Below, in pieces: positions 42,422 to 51,843 of a stretch of DNA of 64,000 bases (positions within the stretch are counted from its first letter, which is position 1; each line of letters opens with the position of its first letter). The stretch is from Stappia sp. MMSF_3263 (GTDB lineage Bacteria > Pseudomonadota > Alphaproteobacteria > Rhizobiales > Stappiaceae). Both the position numbers and the translations under genes were made by a program. The stretch is from NCBI RefSeq assembly GCF_030733745.1, contig NZ_JASHIK010000006.1:62001-126000 (forward strand). The letters run 5' to 3'. Under the pieces are notes generated by a model, which was given only the letters and a program-made list of their open reading frames with translations, was not told the DNA's origin and did no database searches.

Positions 42422-42946
42422 ATGAGGGCTTTGTTCCACCGTTCGTTCAGGACGCTTTTGCGCCTTCACGACGTTATTATCAGTATCGGCTACCAACTCG
42501 GATCTATGGCACTTGCTGTTATCGTTGCTATTTTTGCCTATGAAGTCGTGATGCGGTATTTCCTAGGCGCACCAACAAAATGGGCAAGCGATTCAGTCTC
42601 TTTTCTTCTGCTGATTTCCGTTTTTCTTGTCATTCCCCATGTCACCCGAATCCATGGGAACGTTTCGGTTTCTATTTTTCTTGACGTGCTCGACGAACGC
42701 AAAGCCCGGATATTGCGACGGTTCGGTTTTCTCGTCGGTGCCGGGGTTTGTCTTTGGACAGCGTATATTTTCTTTGGTGAAACCCAACGATTGTACATGC
42801 GGGGGACCGTCACGCTCACAACAATCCAGTTTCCAAAATGGATCTTATTCTCATTTGTTTTCCTGGGCATGTTGAATACCGGCCTGAGTTTTCTGCGCAT
42901 GGCGTTCGGGCAAAGCTTTCAAGGCTCAAAGGGGCAGTTCCAATGA
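42422..42946 (+). CDS. TRAP transporter small permease (DctQ), second system
   Basis: About 174 aa from the ATG at 42422 (MRALFHRSFRTLLRLHDVII), with GGAG 7 nt upstream. It has four membrane helices, with FAYEVVMRYFLGAPTKWASD at the end of helix one and FLVIPHVTRIHGNVSVSIFL in helix two, both DctQ hallmarks. Its stop overlaps the DctM start as ATGA. Confidence 0.88.
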   Translation: MRALFHRSFRTLLRLHDVIISIGYQLGSMALAVIVAIFAYEVVMRYFLGAPTKWASDSVSFLLLISVFLVIPHVTRIHGNVSVSIFLDVLDERKARILRRFGFLVGAGVCLWTAYIFFGETQRLYMRGTVTLTTIQFPKWILFSFVFLGMLNTGLSFLRMAFGQSFQGSKGQFQ

Positions 42947-44253
42947 TCGAGGGAATTCCAGCTGTTCTGGTTGGCGTGGGACTGCTATTGCTGGCGATGG
43001 GCAGCGGCATGCCGGTCTTCGTGGCTTTTCTCGTTGTCAATCTCGGGGCTTCGATGCTGCTGCTGGGACCGGCTGGTTTCGGCATGTTCTCGGGTAGTTT
43101 CTTCGAAACGGCGACCAGTTCCTCCCTGGTGACAATCCCGTTATTCATTCTTATGGGCGAGTTGCTTTTCAGGAGCCGAGCCGTCGAGGTTCTTTTCCAG
43201 TCGATCGATACGCTGGTTGGGCGCGTCCGCGGCCGGCAGTTTATTTTGTCCATAGTGCTCGCCACAGTCTTCAGCACATTGTCAGGGGCCGCCATGGGCG
43301 TTGCGGCAATGCTCGGTCGCTCTTTGTTGCCGGGCATGGTTTCCAGGGGGTATGACGCGCGTCTTTCTATCGGCACGATCCTCGCGGGAGCCAGCCTCGC
43401 GCCGCTGATACCGCCCAGTGTGCTGGTCATCATAATCGGCACCCTGGCCGGCGTGTCCATCGCGGGTCTCCTTATTGCCGGGATTATTCCGGGGCTGGTT
43501 TTCTCTTCGCTATTTGCGGCCTACGTGTTCATCAGAATTTGGCGCAATCCGACCCTCGCCCCTGCGGATGAGGATGCTAAAAGCCGACCCAGTCTCCTTG
43601 AGGCGGCGACGGCGCTGATAAAACTTCTGCCGTTTACAATTATTATCGCACTGGTGATGGGGCTGATCCTGATGGGCGTCGCCACGCCGACCGAAGCGGG
43701 AGCAATGGGGGTGTTGGGCTCGCTGATGACCGCTGCCATTTACCGGAACCTCAGCATTCGAATGATCGTGGAGGCGGTAGGAGAGTCAGCCAAGATCTCG
43801 GCCATGATCCTCATCATCATGGCAAGTTCCAAGCTGTTCAGCCAACTGCTTGCATTTTCGGGAGGGGCTTCGGCCCTGACGCAGTGGATCGTCGAATTGC
43901 AGGTATCGTCGTGGGTCATGCTCTTCATGCTGATGCTCCTGCCATTTATACTGTGCATGTTTATCGACCAGATCGCGCTGATGCTTATCGTGATCCCGAT
44001 CTACCTGCCGATCATCGACAGGTTCGAATATGATCCGATCTGGTTCTGGCTCCTGTTTTTGGTCAACATCACGGTCGGTGGCATAACCCCGCCATTCGGT
44101 TACACCCTTTTCGCCCTCAAGAGCGCCTGGAACGAGGGATCCATGTCATCGGTGTTCGCTGCGGCCTGGCCTTTTGTCGGGTTGTTCGTGATCGGCATGG
44201 TGCTTCTTGCGCTGGTTCCGGAGTTGACGACACTTTTGCCGTCAATGCTCTGA
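42943..44253 (+). CDS. TRAP transporter large permease (DctM), second system
   Basis: A 436-aa membrane protein of about twelve helices from the ATG at 42943 (MIEGIPAVLVGVGLLLLAMG). It has DctM markers: LVTIPLFILMGELLFRSRAV, the STLSGAAMGVAAMLGRSLLP gate, IGTILAGASLAPLIPPSVLV, and MFIDQIALMLIVIPIYLPII with VGGITPPFGYTLFALKSAW near the end. It forms the translocating unit of the second TRAP carrier. Confidence 0.92.
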   Translation: MIEGIPAVLVGVGLLLLAMGSGMPVFVAFLVVNLGASMLLLGPAGFGMFSGSFFETATSSSLVTIPLFILMGELLFRSRAVEVLFQSIDTLVGRVRGRQFILSIVLATVFSTLSGAAMGVAAMLGRSLLPGMVSRGYDARLSIGTILAGASLAPLIPPSVLVIIIGTLAGVSIAGLLIAGIIPGLVFSSLFAAYVFIRIWRNPTLAPADEDAKSRPSLLEAATALIKLLPFTIIIALVMGLILMGVATPTEAGAMGVLGSLMTAAIYRNLSIRMIVEAVGESAKISAMILIIMASSKLFSQLLAFSGGASALTQWIVELQVSSWVMLFMLMLLPFILCMFIDQIALMLIVIPIYLPIIDRFEYDPIWFWLLFLVNITVGGITPPFGYTLFALKSAWNEGSMSSVFAAAWPFVGLFVIGMVLLALVPELTTLLPSML

Positions 44254-44374
44254 TCGGCTCCGGAATGAATGCCGGGATTTGAACCGCGACATGCTGAGCG
44301 GTTGAGGCGACGGTGAAATCGTCATGCCGGTTTAGCTTTCTTGCAAAACATGACGGATATGCTGAGAGAGAAAA

Positions 44375-45865
44375 ATGAAAAGCGAACTTAAGAAATATCA
44401 AGTATTTATTAGTAATGGCTGGCGTGACAGCGCGTCAAAAGAAACATTTCTGAGCTATAATCCGTATTCCGGAGAACCGTGGGCGGAAATTCCGCGCTGC
44501 GATGAACGCGATGTCAACGATGCCATCGAAGCTGCGCATCGTGCGCTCTACGCCGGGGCTTGGGGTAAAATGTCACCGACCGAGCGCGGAGCACTGATGA
44601 GAAAACTCGCCGGTCTCATCGAACGCGACGCCGATCGTCTTTCAGCGGTGGAAGTGCGCGACAACGGAAAGCTTTTGGCCGAGGTAGGCGGTCAGATCCG
44701 CTATATTCCCCAGTGGCTGTATTTTTATGGTGGGCTGGCCGACAAGATCAACGGAGCGGTGGTTCCGATCGATAAGCCGGATATGTTTGCATACACGCTT
44801 CGCGAGCCGGTGGGCGTCGTTGCGGCAATCGTACCGTGGAATTCGCCGCTCATGCTGATGATGTGGAAGCTGGCTCCGGCTTTGGCCGCAGGCTGCACGC
44901 TAGTGATCAAACCATCAGAGCACACGTCGGCTTCGGCACTTGAATTCGCCGCCCTGGTTAAAGAGGCGGGCTTCCCGGAGGGGGTGATCAATATCGTTAC
45001 GGGGTTTGGGCAGGATGTCGGAGATCCGTTGACCTCGCATCCGAAAATTTCCAAGGTCGCGTTCACGGGTGGCGAACTGGCAGGCCAGAAGATAATGCAG
45101 AATGCCGCTCCGGCCTTCAAAAGACTAACGTTGGAGCTGGGCGGAAAATCAGCGCAGATTGTCTTTCCCGATGCGGATCTGGAGGCGGCTGTCGCGGGTG
45201 GAATCGCGGGAATTTTCGCGGCCACGGGACAAACCTGCATCGCGGGTTCTCGCCTGCTCGTACATGAAAGCATCTATGACGATTATCTGGAAAGATTTGT
45301 AGGGCTGGCAAAAAAAACGAGGATGGGCGATCCAATGGACCTGACAACCCAAGTCGGTCCGGTGACGACAAAGCCACAATACGAACGGATTCTCTCCTAC
45401 ATCGATATTGCCAAATCCGAAGGTGCGAGATGCGTCTTGGGCGGCGCTCCAGCCGAGCGTCCGGAATGCGGGAACGGTTGGTTCGTCGAGCCGACGGTTT
45501 TCGCCGATGTGGACAACAAGATGCGTATTGCACAGGAGGAAGTATTTGGTCCTGTGGTGTCGGTCATCCCGTTCAAGAATGACGAAGAAGCTTATCAATT
45601 GGCGAATGACACCGCCTATGGTCTGGCGGCCGGCGTTTGGACAAGCAGTATTAAACGCGCGACCGTCGCGCCCAAACGTCTGCAGGCGGGAACTGTTTGG
45701 GTAAATACATATCGTGCCGCCAGTTTCCTCATGCCGTTTGGCGGCGTAAAAACGTCGGGTCTTGGCCGCGAGAACGGGATTGAGGCCATCGATCCCTATC
45801 TTGAAACCAAATCGGTCTGGCTTTCCTATAGTACTGAGATTAGCAATCCATTCGTCATGCGTTAG
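44375..45865 (+). CDS. NAD(P)-dependent aldehyde dehydrogenase (second)
   Basis: A 496-aa ALDH. It shows VVAAIVPWNSPLMLMMWKLA, the coenzyme loop FTGGELAGQKIMQNAAP, LELGGKSAQIVF with the general-base glutamate, the catalytic cysteine in FAATGQTCIAGSRLLVH, and QEEVFGPVVSVIPF then FLMPFGGVKTSGLGRENG at the C-terminus. It oxidises an aldehyde to the acid, perhaps the product of the alcohol dehydrogenase at 40190. It ends this operon and is followed by a repeat element. Confidence 0.92.
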   Translation: MKSELKKYQVFISNGWRDSASKETFLSYNPYSGEPWAEIPRCDERDVNDAIEAAHRALYAGAWGKMSPTERGALMRKLAGLIERDADRLSAVEVRDNGKLLAEVGGQIRYIPQWLYFYGGLADKINGAVVPIDKPDMFAYTLREPVGVVAAIVPWNSPLMLMMWKLAPALAAGCTLVIKPSEHTSASALEFAALVKEAGFPEGVINIVTGFGQDVGDPLTSHPKISKVAFTGGELAGQKIMQNAAPAFKRLTLELGGKSAQIVFPDADLEAAVAGGIAGIFAATGQTCIAGSRLLVHESIYDDYLERFVGLAKKTRMGDPMDLTTQVGPVTTKPQYERILSYIDIAKSEGARCVLGGAPAERPECGNGWFVEPTVFADVDNKMRIAQEEVFGPVVSVIPFKNDEEAYQLANDTAYGLAAGVWTSSIKRATVAPKRLQAGTVWVNTYRAASFLMPFGGVKTSGLGRENGIEAIDPYLETKSVWLSYSTEISNPFVMR

Positions 45866-45867
45866 GT

Positions 45868-46037
45868 CGTTTTCCGATCATATTGAGCCATTTGACCGAG
45901 ACAAAATTGGTCCCTGACGTAGTTGGATCGTGCGTAGCGTTGTGCCGCTTGCACGATGCACCGCATCGCGCTTCGCGACACGCCTTGCCGAATGAACCAT
46001 TTGGAGCCATCAAATGGTTCAATATGATCGGAAAACG
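45868..46037. repeat. 170-bp imperfect inverted-repeat element
   Basis: The outer arms 45868-45895 and 46010-46037 are 28-bp inverted repeats with a single mismatch (CGTTTTCCGATCATATTG start of the left arm, matched by the right). Inside are ATCGTGC...GCACGAT and ACCATTTG-N7-CAAATGGT hairpins. No coding capacity is present. It looks like a MITE or composite intergenic repeat, and fills the gap between the convergent aldehyde-dehydrogenase and 3-hydroxyacyl-CoA-dehydrogenase-family genes. Confidence 0.7.
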
Positions 46038-46080
46038 CTCTAGGCGTCTCCAGCCCATGGGAGGAGCCGGAAACCAGGCG

Positions 46081-47061
46081 CTACTCTACCTTGAGGCGGT
46101 CGACGGCGTTGGCTTCGCGCAGCCAGTCGAGAAGTGCCGTAAGCTGCCGGTCTCGTTCCATGATGGTCTCGCTCCGATCACCCTCGAATGCATACCAACC
46201 CCGCCCCGTCATCAGGCCGAGATCGCCCCGTTCCACTAGGTCCCGAAGCGCTTTTCGCCCCTTGTAGTTTTCGTCACCCGTCTGCTCGTAAAGAGAATCC
46301 GTCACCGCCAGAGCGGTTTTCTTCGAAACGATCAGATCCTCCGTCAACAGCGGCCCCCAAAGGGCAAGCCGGGGCCCGAGGCTCAGGCGCACGGCAGCGT
46401 CGATATCGTCGCGGCTGGCAAGACCCTCGTCGACTAGCCGGTAGATTTCGGTCAGCATCGCGAACTGGATCTTGTTGATCAGAAAGCCGGGCCGTTCGGG
46501 ACAGGCCACCCCCACATGATCGATGGAATGGATAAACGCGCGCGCCCAGTCGATCAGCTCGGGCGGCGTGAAGCTGCTGTGGATGATCTCGATCACCGGG
46601 ATGATGTGGCCTGGCGTGATATAGTGAATTCCGAGAACACGCTCACGACTGGAGACACGTTCGGCGATGTCGGAAATGAGAAACGAGGACGTGTTCGAGG
46701 CCAGGACAACATCCGGCGGACACAGCCGATCCAGTTCCTCGAAGACAGCCTGCTTCGTCTCCAGCACCTCCTGCACCGCCTCATGCACCATAAAGGCGCC
46801 GGCAACCGCATCCTTCAGGGAAGACACGGTGGCGACGCGGTTCACCATCGCCTCGACTTCGGTGCTGTCATCGGAAAAGCTCGCAGCGATGGGCCGCGCA
46901 CGTTCGGCATAACTTTCGAGCATGGCTGCCTGACTGTCGCAGATGACCACGTCATAGCCGTGGCGCGCATAAAGCGTTGCGATCACGCACCCCATGAAAC
47001 CCGCACCGACAACGCAGACGCGACCACCCGAAGGCGGCGCAGAAGCAATCCTCCCGGCCAT
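46081..47061 (-). CDS. 3-hydroxyacyl-CoA dehydrogenase-family NAD-dependent oxidoreductase
   Basis: About 326 aa from the ATG at 47061 (MAGRIASAPPSGGRVCVVGA). The N-terminal Rossmann motif is VCVVGAGFMGCVIATLYARH. The family segment VVLASNTSSFLISDIAERVS, the catalytic His region LGIHYITPGHIIPVIEIIHS and the C-terminal helical domain with PGFLINKIQFAMLTEIYRLV follow. The family contains both 3-hydroxyacyl-CoA dehydrogenases and L-gulonate 3-dehydrogenase / carnitine dehydrogenase. Beside a sugar ABC transporter and lactonase-like proteins the gulonate-type reading is more likely (inference). Its start overlaps the ABC ATPase stop by one base. Confidence 0.85.
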   Translation of the reverse strand: MAGRIASAPPSGGRVCVVGAGFMGCVIATLYARHGYDVVICDSQAAMLESYAERARPIAASFSDDSTEVEAMVNRVATVSSLKDAVAGAFMVHEAVQEVLETKQAVFEELDRLCPPDVVLASNTSSFLISDIAERVSSRERVLGIHYITPGHIIPVIEIIHSSFTPPELIDWARAFIHSIDHVGVACPERPGFLINKIQFAMLTEIYRLVDEGLASRDDIDAAVRLSLGPRLALWGPLLTEDLIVSKKTALAVTDSLYEQTGDENYKGRKALRDLVERGDLGLMTGRGWYAFEGDRSETIMERDRQLTALLDWLREANAVDRLKVE

Positions 47062-48563
47062 CAGTGCACCGCCGCATACATGATGCGTTCCTCTGTGGCA
47101 TCTTCGGGTGTGAATTCTTCGACGATACGCCCGGCCCGGCAAACGAGGATGCGGTCGGATATATTCATGATTTCAGGTAGGTAAGACGAGATTACCACGA
47201 CGGCGATTCCTTCTTCTGCCAGCGTATTGATCAGATGGTGGATTTCCGAGATCGCCCCCACGTCGACACCGCGCGTCGGCTCATCGAAGAAGATCACCTT
47301 CGGCTTCTGAACCAGCGACCGCGCGATCACGACCTTCTGCTGATTACCTCCAGACAGCTCGATGACGCGCGCATTGGAATTGATGGCCCTGATGTTGAGT
47401 TTCCGCGTCCATTCGGCGGCCATCTCCTTGATCTCGGAATAGTTGAGGAAGAGGCTCGAACTGACATTGGCAGCCTGTGCAGCACGATGAATGTTGTCGG
47501 CGATCGACATGCTTTCATAGAACCCCTCGACCTTTCGATCTTCGGTCACATAGACGATTCCATCCTGTACGGCCGGGCGCGGGGTCCGGTAGCGAATGGG
47601 CTTGTTCTCGAGCCTGACCTCGCCGCCATGAAAGAAGTCGCGCTTGTAGATGCCGGAGATCACCTTGGCGGCTTCGGTGCGCCCGGAGCCGATCAGGCCG
47701 AATATGCCGGTCACCTGGCCGCCATAGATCGAAAACGACGTGTTCTTGACGACCCGCGACATGGAGAGGTTCTGCACCGACAGGATTTTCCGGCCCGGCC
47801 GGCGGATCTTGTCTTCCCCGTGGCTGTGATAAAGATCGTCCGACAAGGTGCGGCCCACCATGGCCTGAACGATCTTTTCCCGGTCGAACTTGTCGACGGT
47901 ATCGCTCACCACCAGTTCACCATCCCTGAGAACGGTGATCCGATCGGCGATGCTCAGCGCCTCCTCGAGGGCGTGACTGATAAAGATCACCGCGACACCC
48001 CGCTGCCTGAGGTCCTTGACCAGCGCAAAGAAATGCCGCTTTTCCTCGGGCGTGAGCGTGGCCGTGGGCTCGTCGAAAATGATCACCCGGGCGTTCTGCC
48101 GCACCGCCCTTGCGATCTCCACCATCTGCTTCTGGGCGGCGCCGAGCGTCCCGACATCGGCCCAGGGGTTCACCTGGAAGTTCAGCGATTGCATGAACTG
48201 CTGGGCGCTGATGTAGATGCCGCGAAGACGGTTGAAGAGTTTCTCCTCGCCCAGGAAGAGGTTCTGGGCGACCGTCATGCTGGGAACGAGGCTGGTTTCC
48301 TGAAACACCATGGCCACACCATGCGACAAGGCTTCGCCGGGCGTCATAAAGGTAACCGGCCGGCCGTCGAGCAGCATCATGCCCTCGGTCAGTTGGGTGA
48401 CCCCCGCCATCATCTTCGTCAATGTGGACTTGCCCGCCCCGTTCTCGCCCAAGAGGGCGTGAACCTCACCGGGCATGAGCGTGAAATCGACGTTTCGGAC
48501 CGCTGCAACCCCGCGATACTCCTTGGTCACGGACCGCATTTCGATCAGTTTGGATGTCTCCAT
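47061..48563 (-). CDS. Sugar-type ABC transporter ATP-binding protein (RbsA/MglA type)
   Basis: About 500 aa with two ATPase domains. The first has Walker A GENGAGKSTL, signature region GAAQKQMVEIARA and Walker B VIIFDEPTATL. The second has the degenerate GLIGSGRTEAAKV in place of Walker A, signature LSGGNQQKVVIARSL and VIFFDEPTRGVDVG, which is usual for sugar importers of this class. It drives import with the two permeases and the binding protein encoded upstream. The ATG at 48563 is preceded by GGGAGAGG. Confidence 0.93.
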   Translation of the reverse strand: METSKLIEMRSVTKEYRGVAAVRNVDFTLMPGEVHALLGENGAGKSTLTKMMAGVTQLTEGMMLLDGRPVTFMTPGEALSHGVAMVFQETSLVPSMTVAQNLFLGEEKLFNRLRGIYISAQQFMQSLNFQVNPWADVGTLGAAQKQMVEIARAVRQNARVIIFDEPTATLTPEEKRHFFALVKDLRQRGVAVIFISHALEEALSIADRITVLRDGELVVSDTVDKFDREKIVQAMVGRTLSDDLYHSHGEDKIRRPGRKILSVQNLSMSRVVKNTSFSIYGGQVTGIFGLIGSGRTEAAKVISGIYKRDFFHGGEVRLENKPIRYRTPRPAVQDGIVYVTEDRKVEGFYESMSIADNIHRAAQAANVSSSLFLNYSEIKEMAAEWTRKLNIRAINSNARVIELSGGNQQKVVIARSLVQKPKVIFFDEPTRGVDVGAISEIHHLINTLAEEGIAVVVISSYLPEIMNISDRILVCRAGRIVEEFTPEDATEERIMYAAVH

Positions 48564-48573
48564 GATCCTCTCC

Positions 48574-49653
48574 CTATATCTTCGCTCGCACGACGATATC
48601 GCCACCCCTGCACGTCATCAGCAGGCCATCGCCGGTGGGGAGGCAACTGGTGACGCCGTGACGCACTCCGTCCGCTCGGGAGTGCAGGCTCTCGACGGGA
48701 TGCCCGTTGCCATCCAGACGCACCGCAATCCCCAGCGATCGCGATGGCGCCCAGGGCTTGAGTTCCCCGAGCTGCTTGAGGCTGCCGCCCTGCATGGGCT
48801 CGAGATAGGACTGCGGGTGATGCAGGGAGGGCGCGATCCAGTATTCAGGGTCGATCGTATCCACCATGCGACGACGGTATTCGTCTTCGCGCAGGACGAA
48901 TTCGATAAGTTGCGTGCGCGGAGCAAAGATTGAAAGCCAAAAGTCTCCGCCCTCGCGCTCGTGTGCCATGCGTGCCGGATACCCCGGCAGTTCATCGACA
49001 ACGACCCCGATTTTCCCATCCGGAGAGATCCGCAGCAGGCGATGACGCCAGCTTTCCGAAACGACGATATTGCCGTTTTCGGTCACGTGGACGCCATATG
49101 GGAAAGCGAGTTCTTGCGCCATACAGGCCGCTGCGCCACTGCCAAGGTCGATTTTCCAGACAGACCCGCTGGCGCCGTGTGTCATCAGATCGACCTTCCA
49201 GTCGCTCATTCCGTGATCCTGGCTGCCCAGACAGACGAACAGGGTATTGTCATCGGCAAAGGCAAGGGCGGAAGGGGACACGATGGGCAGATCTCCCAGT
49301 TTGGTGAACTCGCGTCCTTCATGCGCTCCGCCCCGGATGACGAGACGCCCCTCGTCAAGCCCCAGGGCCAGCATGCCCGACGGATGAGCCGCCAGACACA
49401 CGATGTCGCTTGACGCCGTCCAGAGAGTATCGATGGTTTTCGATGGGCTCAGGCCCAGCAACCGGGCGCCGGACGACAGCAGGATGCCATCCGCTCCTAA
49501 CGCGATATTGTCCGGAGCCGTCACGGCGGCCATTTCCTCGGCTTCATCGATGCGGGTGTTGGGACGCAATGCCCCGTCCATCGGTGGCAGGGTGATGGCG
49601 GCGCTGCCGCTGCCGCGGAAGCGGTCGAACATACGGGCAAAGAGGTTACTCAC
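48574..49653 (-). CDS. SMP-30/strictosidine-synthase-like beta-propeller protein
   Basis: About 359 aa starting at the GTG at 49653, with GGGGAGG upstream and overlapping the fusion gene stop. It has repeated blades with the family patterns LAAHPSGMLALGLDEGRLVI, SALAFADDNTLFVCLGSQDH, FPYGVHVTENGNIVVSESWR and DELPGYPARMAHEREGGDFW. These match the Str_synth/gluconolactonase type (metal-dependent lactonases). It lies between the ABC permease fusion and the ATPase genes, so it may hydrolyse a sugar lactone after import. The last ~100 residues (SLHHPQSYLEPMQGGSLKQL) are less typical. Confidence 0.75.
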   Translation of the reverse strand: MSNLFARMFDRFRGSGSAAITLPPMDGALRPNTRIDEAEEMAAVTAPDNIALGADGILLSSGARLLGLSPSKTIDTLWTASSDIVCLAAHPSGMLALGLDEGRLVIRGGAHEGREFTKLGDLPIVSPSALAFADDNTLFVCLGSQDHGMSDWKVDLMTHGASGSVWKIDLGSGAAACMAQELAFPYGVHVTENGNIVVSESWRHRLLRISPDGKIGVVVDELPGYPARMAHEREGGDFWLSIFAPRTQLIEFVLREDEYRRRMVDTIDPEYWIAPSLHHPQSYLEPMQGGSLKQLGELKPWAPSRSLGIAVRLDGNGHPVESLHSRADGVRHGVTSCLPTGDGLLMTCRGGDIVVRAKI

Positions 49654-51775
49654 CGGACTTGCCTCCCCAGTAATGGCTGATGCCTGTCCATTCCATGTCG
49701 GCTCCGGGAATGTCGTAGACACCGATCCGGTCGTTGAAGAGCCCTCCCAGGAACAGACGTCCCTTGTGCTCCCGGATCGACGTGATCGAAGGATGCTTGA
49801 TGCCGTCGCGATCCCAGAGCACGTCGAGCACCTGACCGGTCAGATCGAATTTGAAGACGCATCCTGAATTCATGTTCGGATACATCCATTCGTCGCTTGC
49901 CACGCGGTAGACCATGCGCCGGCGGAGCTGCGGCATTCGCTGGGCGAGGTCGAAGGTGGGCGATCTCATGCCGATGATGGCGCACCAGAAGGTGCCGTCG
50001 GAGGCCTTGTTGATATTGTCGGGGTAACCTGGAAGATCCGGTATCACGACTTCTCTTTGTCCCTTGCGGGGGCCGTCGAACCAGTATCGGCTGATCCGAC
50101 AGCCCCAGGTCTCCGCGAAGAGGAAGGATTCGCCGTCACCCGCCATCGTGATTCCGTTTGGAAACTGCAGCTTGGGCAAAATAGTGCGCGATGACCCGTC
50201 ACGCGGGTCGTAGCAAATGATGCGGCCATTGCCCCGCGATTCCAGTGCGTCGAGCACCCAGTCGTGAATCTCGTAGCGGATCGTGGCTTCCGAAAAGAAG
50301 ATCCGGCCGTCCGGCGCGATGTCGAGATCGTCGGCGAGCCGCATGCGCGAGTCGTCGATGATCGAAAACATGGACCGGTTCGTCTCGTCCGAGAGCTTTA
50401 CGGGCTTGCGATCCTTCGTAACCTTGTAGAGCCCCATCCCGCCGACACAGACGACAAGTTCCCGGTCCCGGTTGAACGCCATTCCCAACGGATGGCCGCC
50501 GATATGTACGTAGACCTCATGTCGTTGGTAGTCGGGCGCAAAGAACCGGATGATGTCGCCATGCCGGCTGCCGCAGTAAAGATTGTCGTCCTCGTCGAGG
50601 ATGATGTCCTCGGGCCCGTCGAGCTCCCCCTTGCCGATCGGTTGCGCAGAGGCGAGCTTGTTGTTGACCTCATAGGGCGAACCGGACCCTTCGGCGGTGG
50701 GCGGGCACGGCGGCAGGGCAAAATAGGTGGGTGAGACATAAGCGCGATTGAGGATCTTGAGGCGGTTCTTCATCCACTTCACGTCTATGGCCACGGCCAC
50801 GAGCAGAATGAGACCCAACACGAGGTCGCCGGCGCCGGTGCGCAAGCCCATGCGCACCAAGGCATTGGTGACCATGACCACTATGACGGTTCCGATAATC
50901 GCCTTCGCGACCGACCCGCGCCCGCCGCCCAGACTGTTACCTCCGAGGACCGCGGCAGTCAGGATAACAATCTCCAGCCCGACGCCGACGGAGCCGCCTA
51001 TGCTGCCGAGTCGCGAGGCATAGAACAAGGCGGCTGCCGCTGTGAAGACCCCCGACAGGATGTAGGTCTGGGCCACGATCCACTTGACCGGCAGGCCGAT
51101 ATTGTAGGCGGAACGGCGCGACCCGCCGACAGCGCTCAGATGCCAGCCGAACCGCATGCGAGTCATCAATATATGGGTCAGGATCGCCACAATGACGGCA
51201 ACGAACAGCGAGAGCGGCATTCCCAGGATCCGGGCTGAGCCCAGATAGTCCCACATTGGCACCGGCGTTTCCGAGTAAGAGGCATCGACACCGTAGTTCA
51301 GGGACAGCAGCTCCACTATGGCGCGTACGAGGATGAGCGTGACCAAGGTGGTCAGAAACGCGCGAAGCCCGAGGAATCCGACGAGGACTCCGTTCAACGC
51401 CCCGACGAGACCGCCAAGTGCCAGAACGGCCGGGATGACGACGATCAGCGGCATTCCCAGGGCATTGACCAGATAAAGCGCGCAGAAATTGCACAGGGCG
51501 AAGACCGATCCGACGCTGAGATCGATGCCGCCGGCTTTCAGAACCAGCGTCATACCGATGGCGACGAACAGATATTCCGCCAGGAGTTCGCCCATCGTGC
51601 CGAGGCTTCCTATCGCCAGGAAGTTCGGGATGATGAAGGAAAAGACGGCGACGGCGATGGCAAGGAACATGAACGGGATCGCATTGTCGATCCAGTTCTT
51701 CGACAGGATCTCGCCCATGACGTGGTCGGGAAACAAGCGATATCGCCAGCGCAAATAGGCTTCGCGCGCACTCAT
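49646..51775 (-). CDS. ABC sugar permease fused to a C-terminal APMAP-like beta-propeller
   Basis: A 709-aa protein. Residues 1-340 are a RbsC-type permease with eight or nine helices (GGIDLSVGSVFALCNFCALY, AVGGSRRSAYNIGLPVKWIV, ILTAAVLGGNSLGGGRGSVA). After a linker, residues ~370-700 form a strictosidine-synthase/APMAP-like propeller: GPEDIILDEDDNLYCGSRHG, HIGGHPLGMAFNRDRELVVC, YEIHDWVLDALE, GRIICYDPRDGSSRTILPKL, FLFAETWGCRISRYW and DLPGYPDNINKASDGTFWCA. The frame is continuous, so the fusion is real at the sequence level. Which side of the membrane the propeller occupies cannot be read with certainty; the permease topology would decide. Confidence 0.85.
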   Translation of the reverse strand: MSAREAYLRWRYRLFPDHVMGEILSKNWIDNAIPFMFLAIAVAVFSFIIPNFLAIGSLGTMGELLAEYLFVAIGMTLVLKAGGIDLSVGSVFALCNFCALYLVNALGMPLIVVIPAVLALGGLVGALNGVLVGFLGLRAFLTTLVTLILVRAIVELLSLNYGVDASYSETPVPMWDYLGSARILGMPLSLFVAVIVAILTHILMTRMRFGWHLSAVGGSRRSAYNIGLPVKWIVAQTYILSGVFTAAAALFYASRLGSIGGSVGVGLEIVILTAAVLGGNSLGGGRGSVAKAIIGTVIVVMVTNALVRMGLRTGAGDLVLGLILLVAVAIDVKWMKNRLKILNRAYVSPTYFALPPCPPTAEGSGSPYEVNNKLASAQPIGKGELDGPEDIILDEDDNLYCGSRHGDIIRFFAPDYQRHEVYVHIGGHPLGMAFNRDRELVVCVGGMGLYKVTKDRKPVKLSDETNRSMFSIIDDSRMRLADDLDIAPDGRIFFSEATIRYEIHDWVLDALESRGNGRIICYDPRDGSSRTILPKLQFPNGITMAGDGESFLFAETWGCRISRYWFDGPRKGQREVVIPDLPGYPDNINKASDGTFWCAIIGMRSPTFDLAQRMPQLRRRMVYRVASDEWMYPNMNSGCVFKFDLTGQVLDVLWDRDGIKHPSITSIREHKGRLFLGGLFNDRIGVYDIPGADMEWTGISHYWGGKSGE

Positions 51776-51843
51776 ACGTATACTCCGGGGGTTTTGGCTT
51801 CGGACGATCGTCGCCAGATAGGTCGATCGCCCGTGCCTGGAGA

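Noticed and set aside
47235-48653. 472-codon plus-strand frame opposite the ABC ATPase
   Set aside because: Antisense to a clear ATP-binding protein. Composition is dominated by H, D and R, as expected for a mirrored frame.
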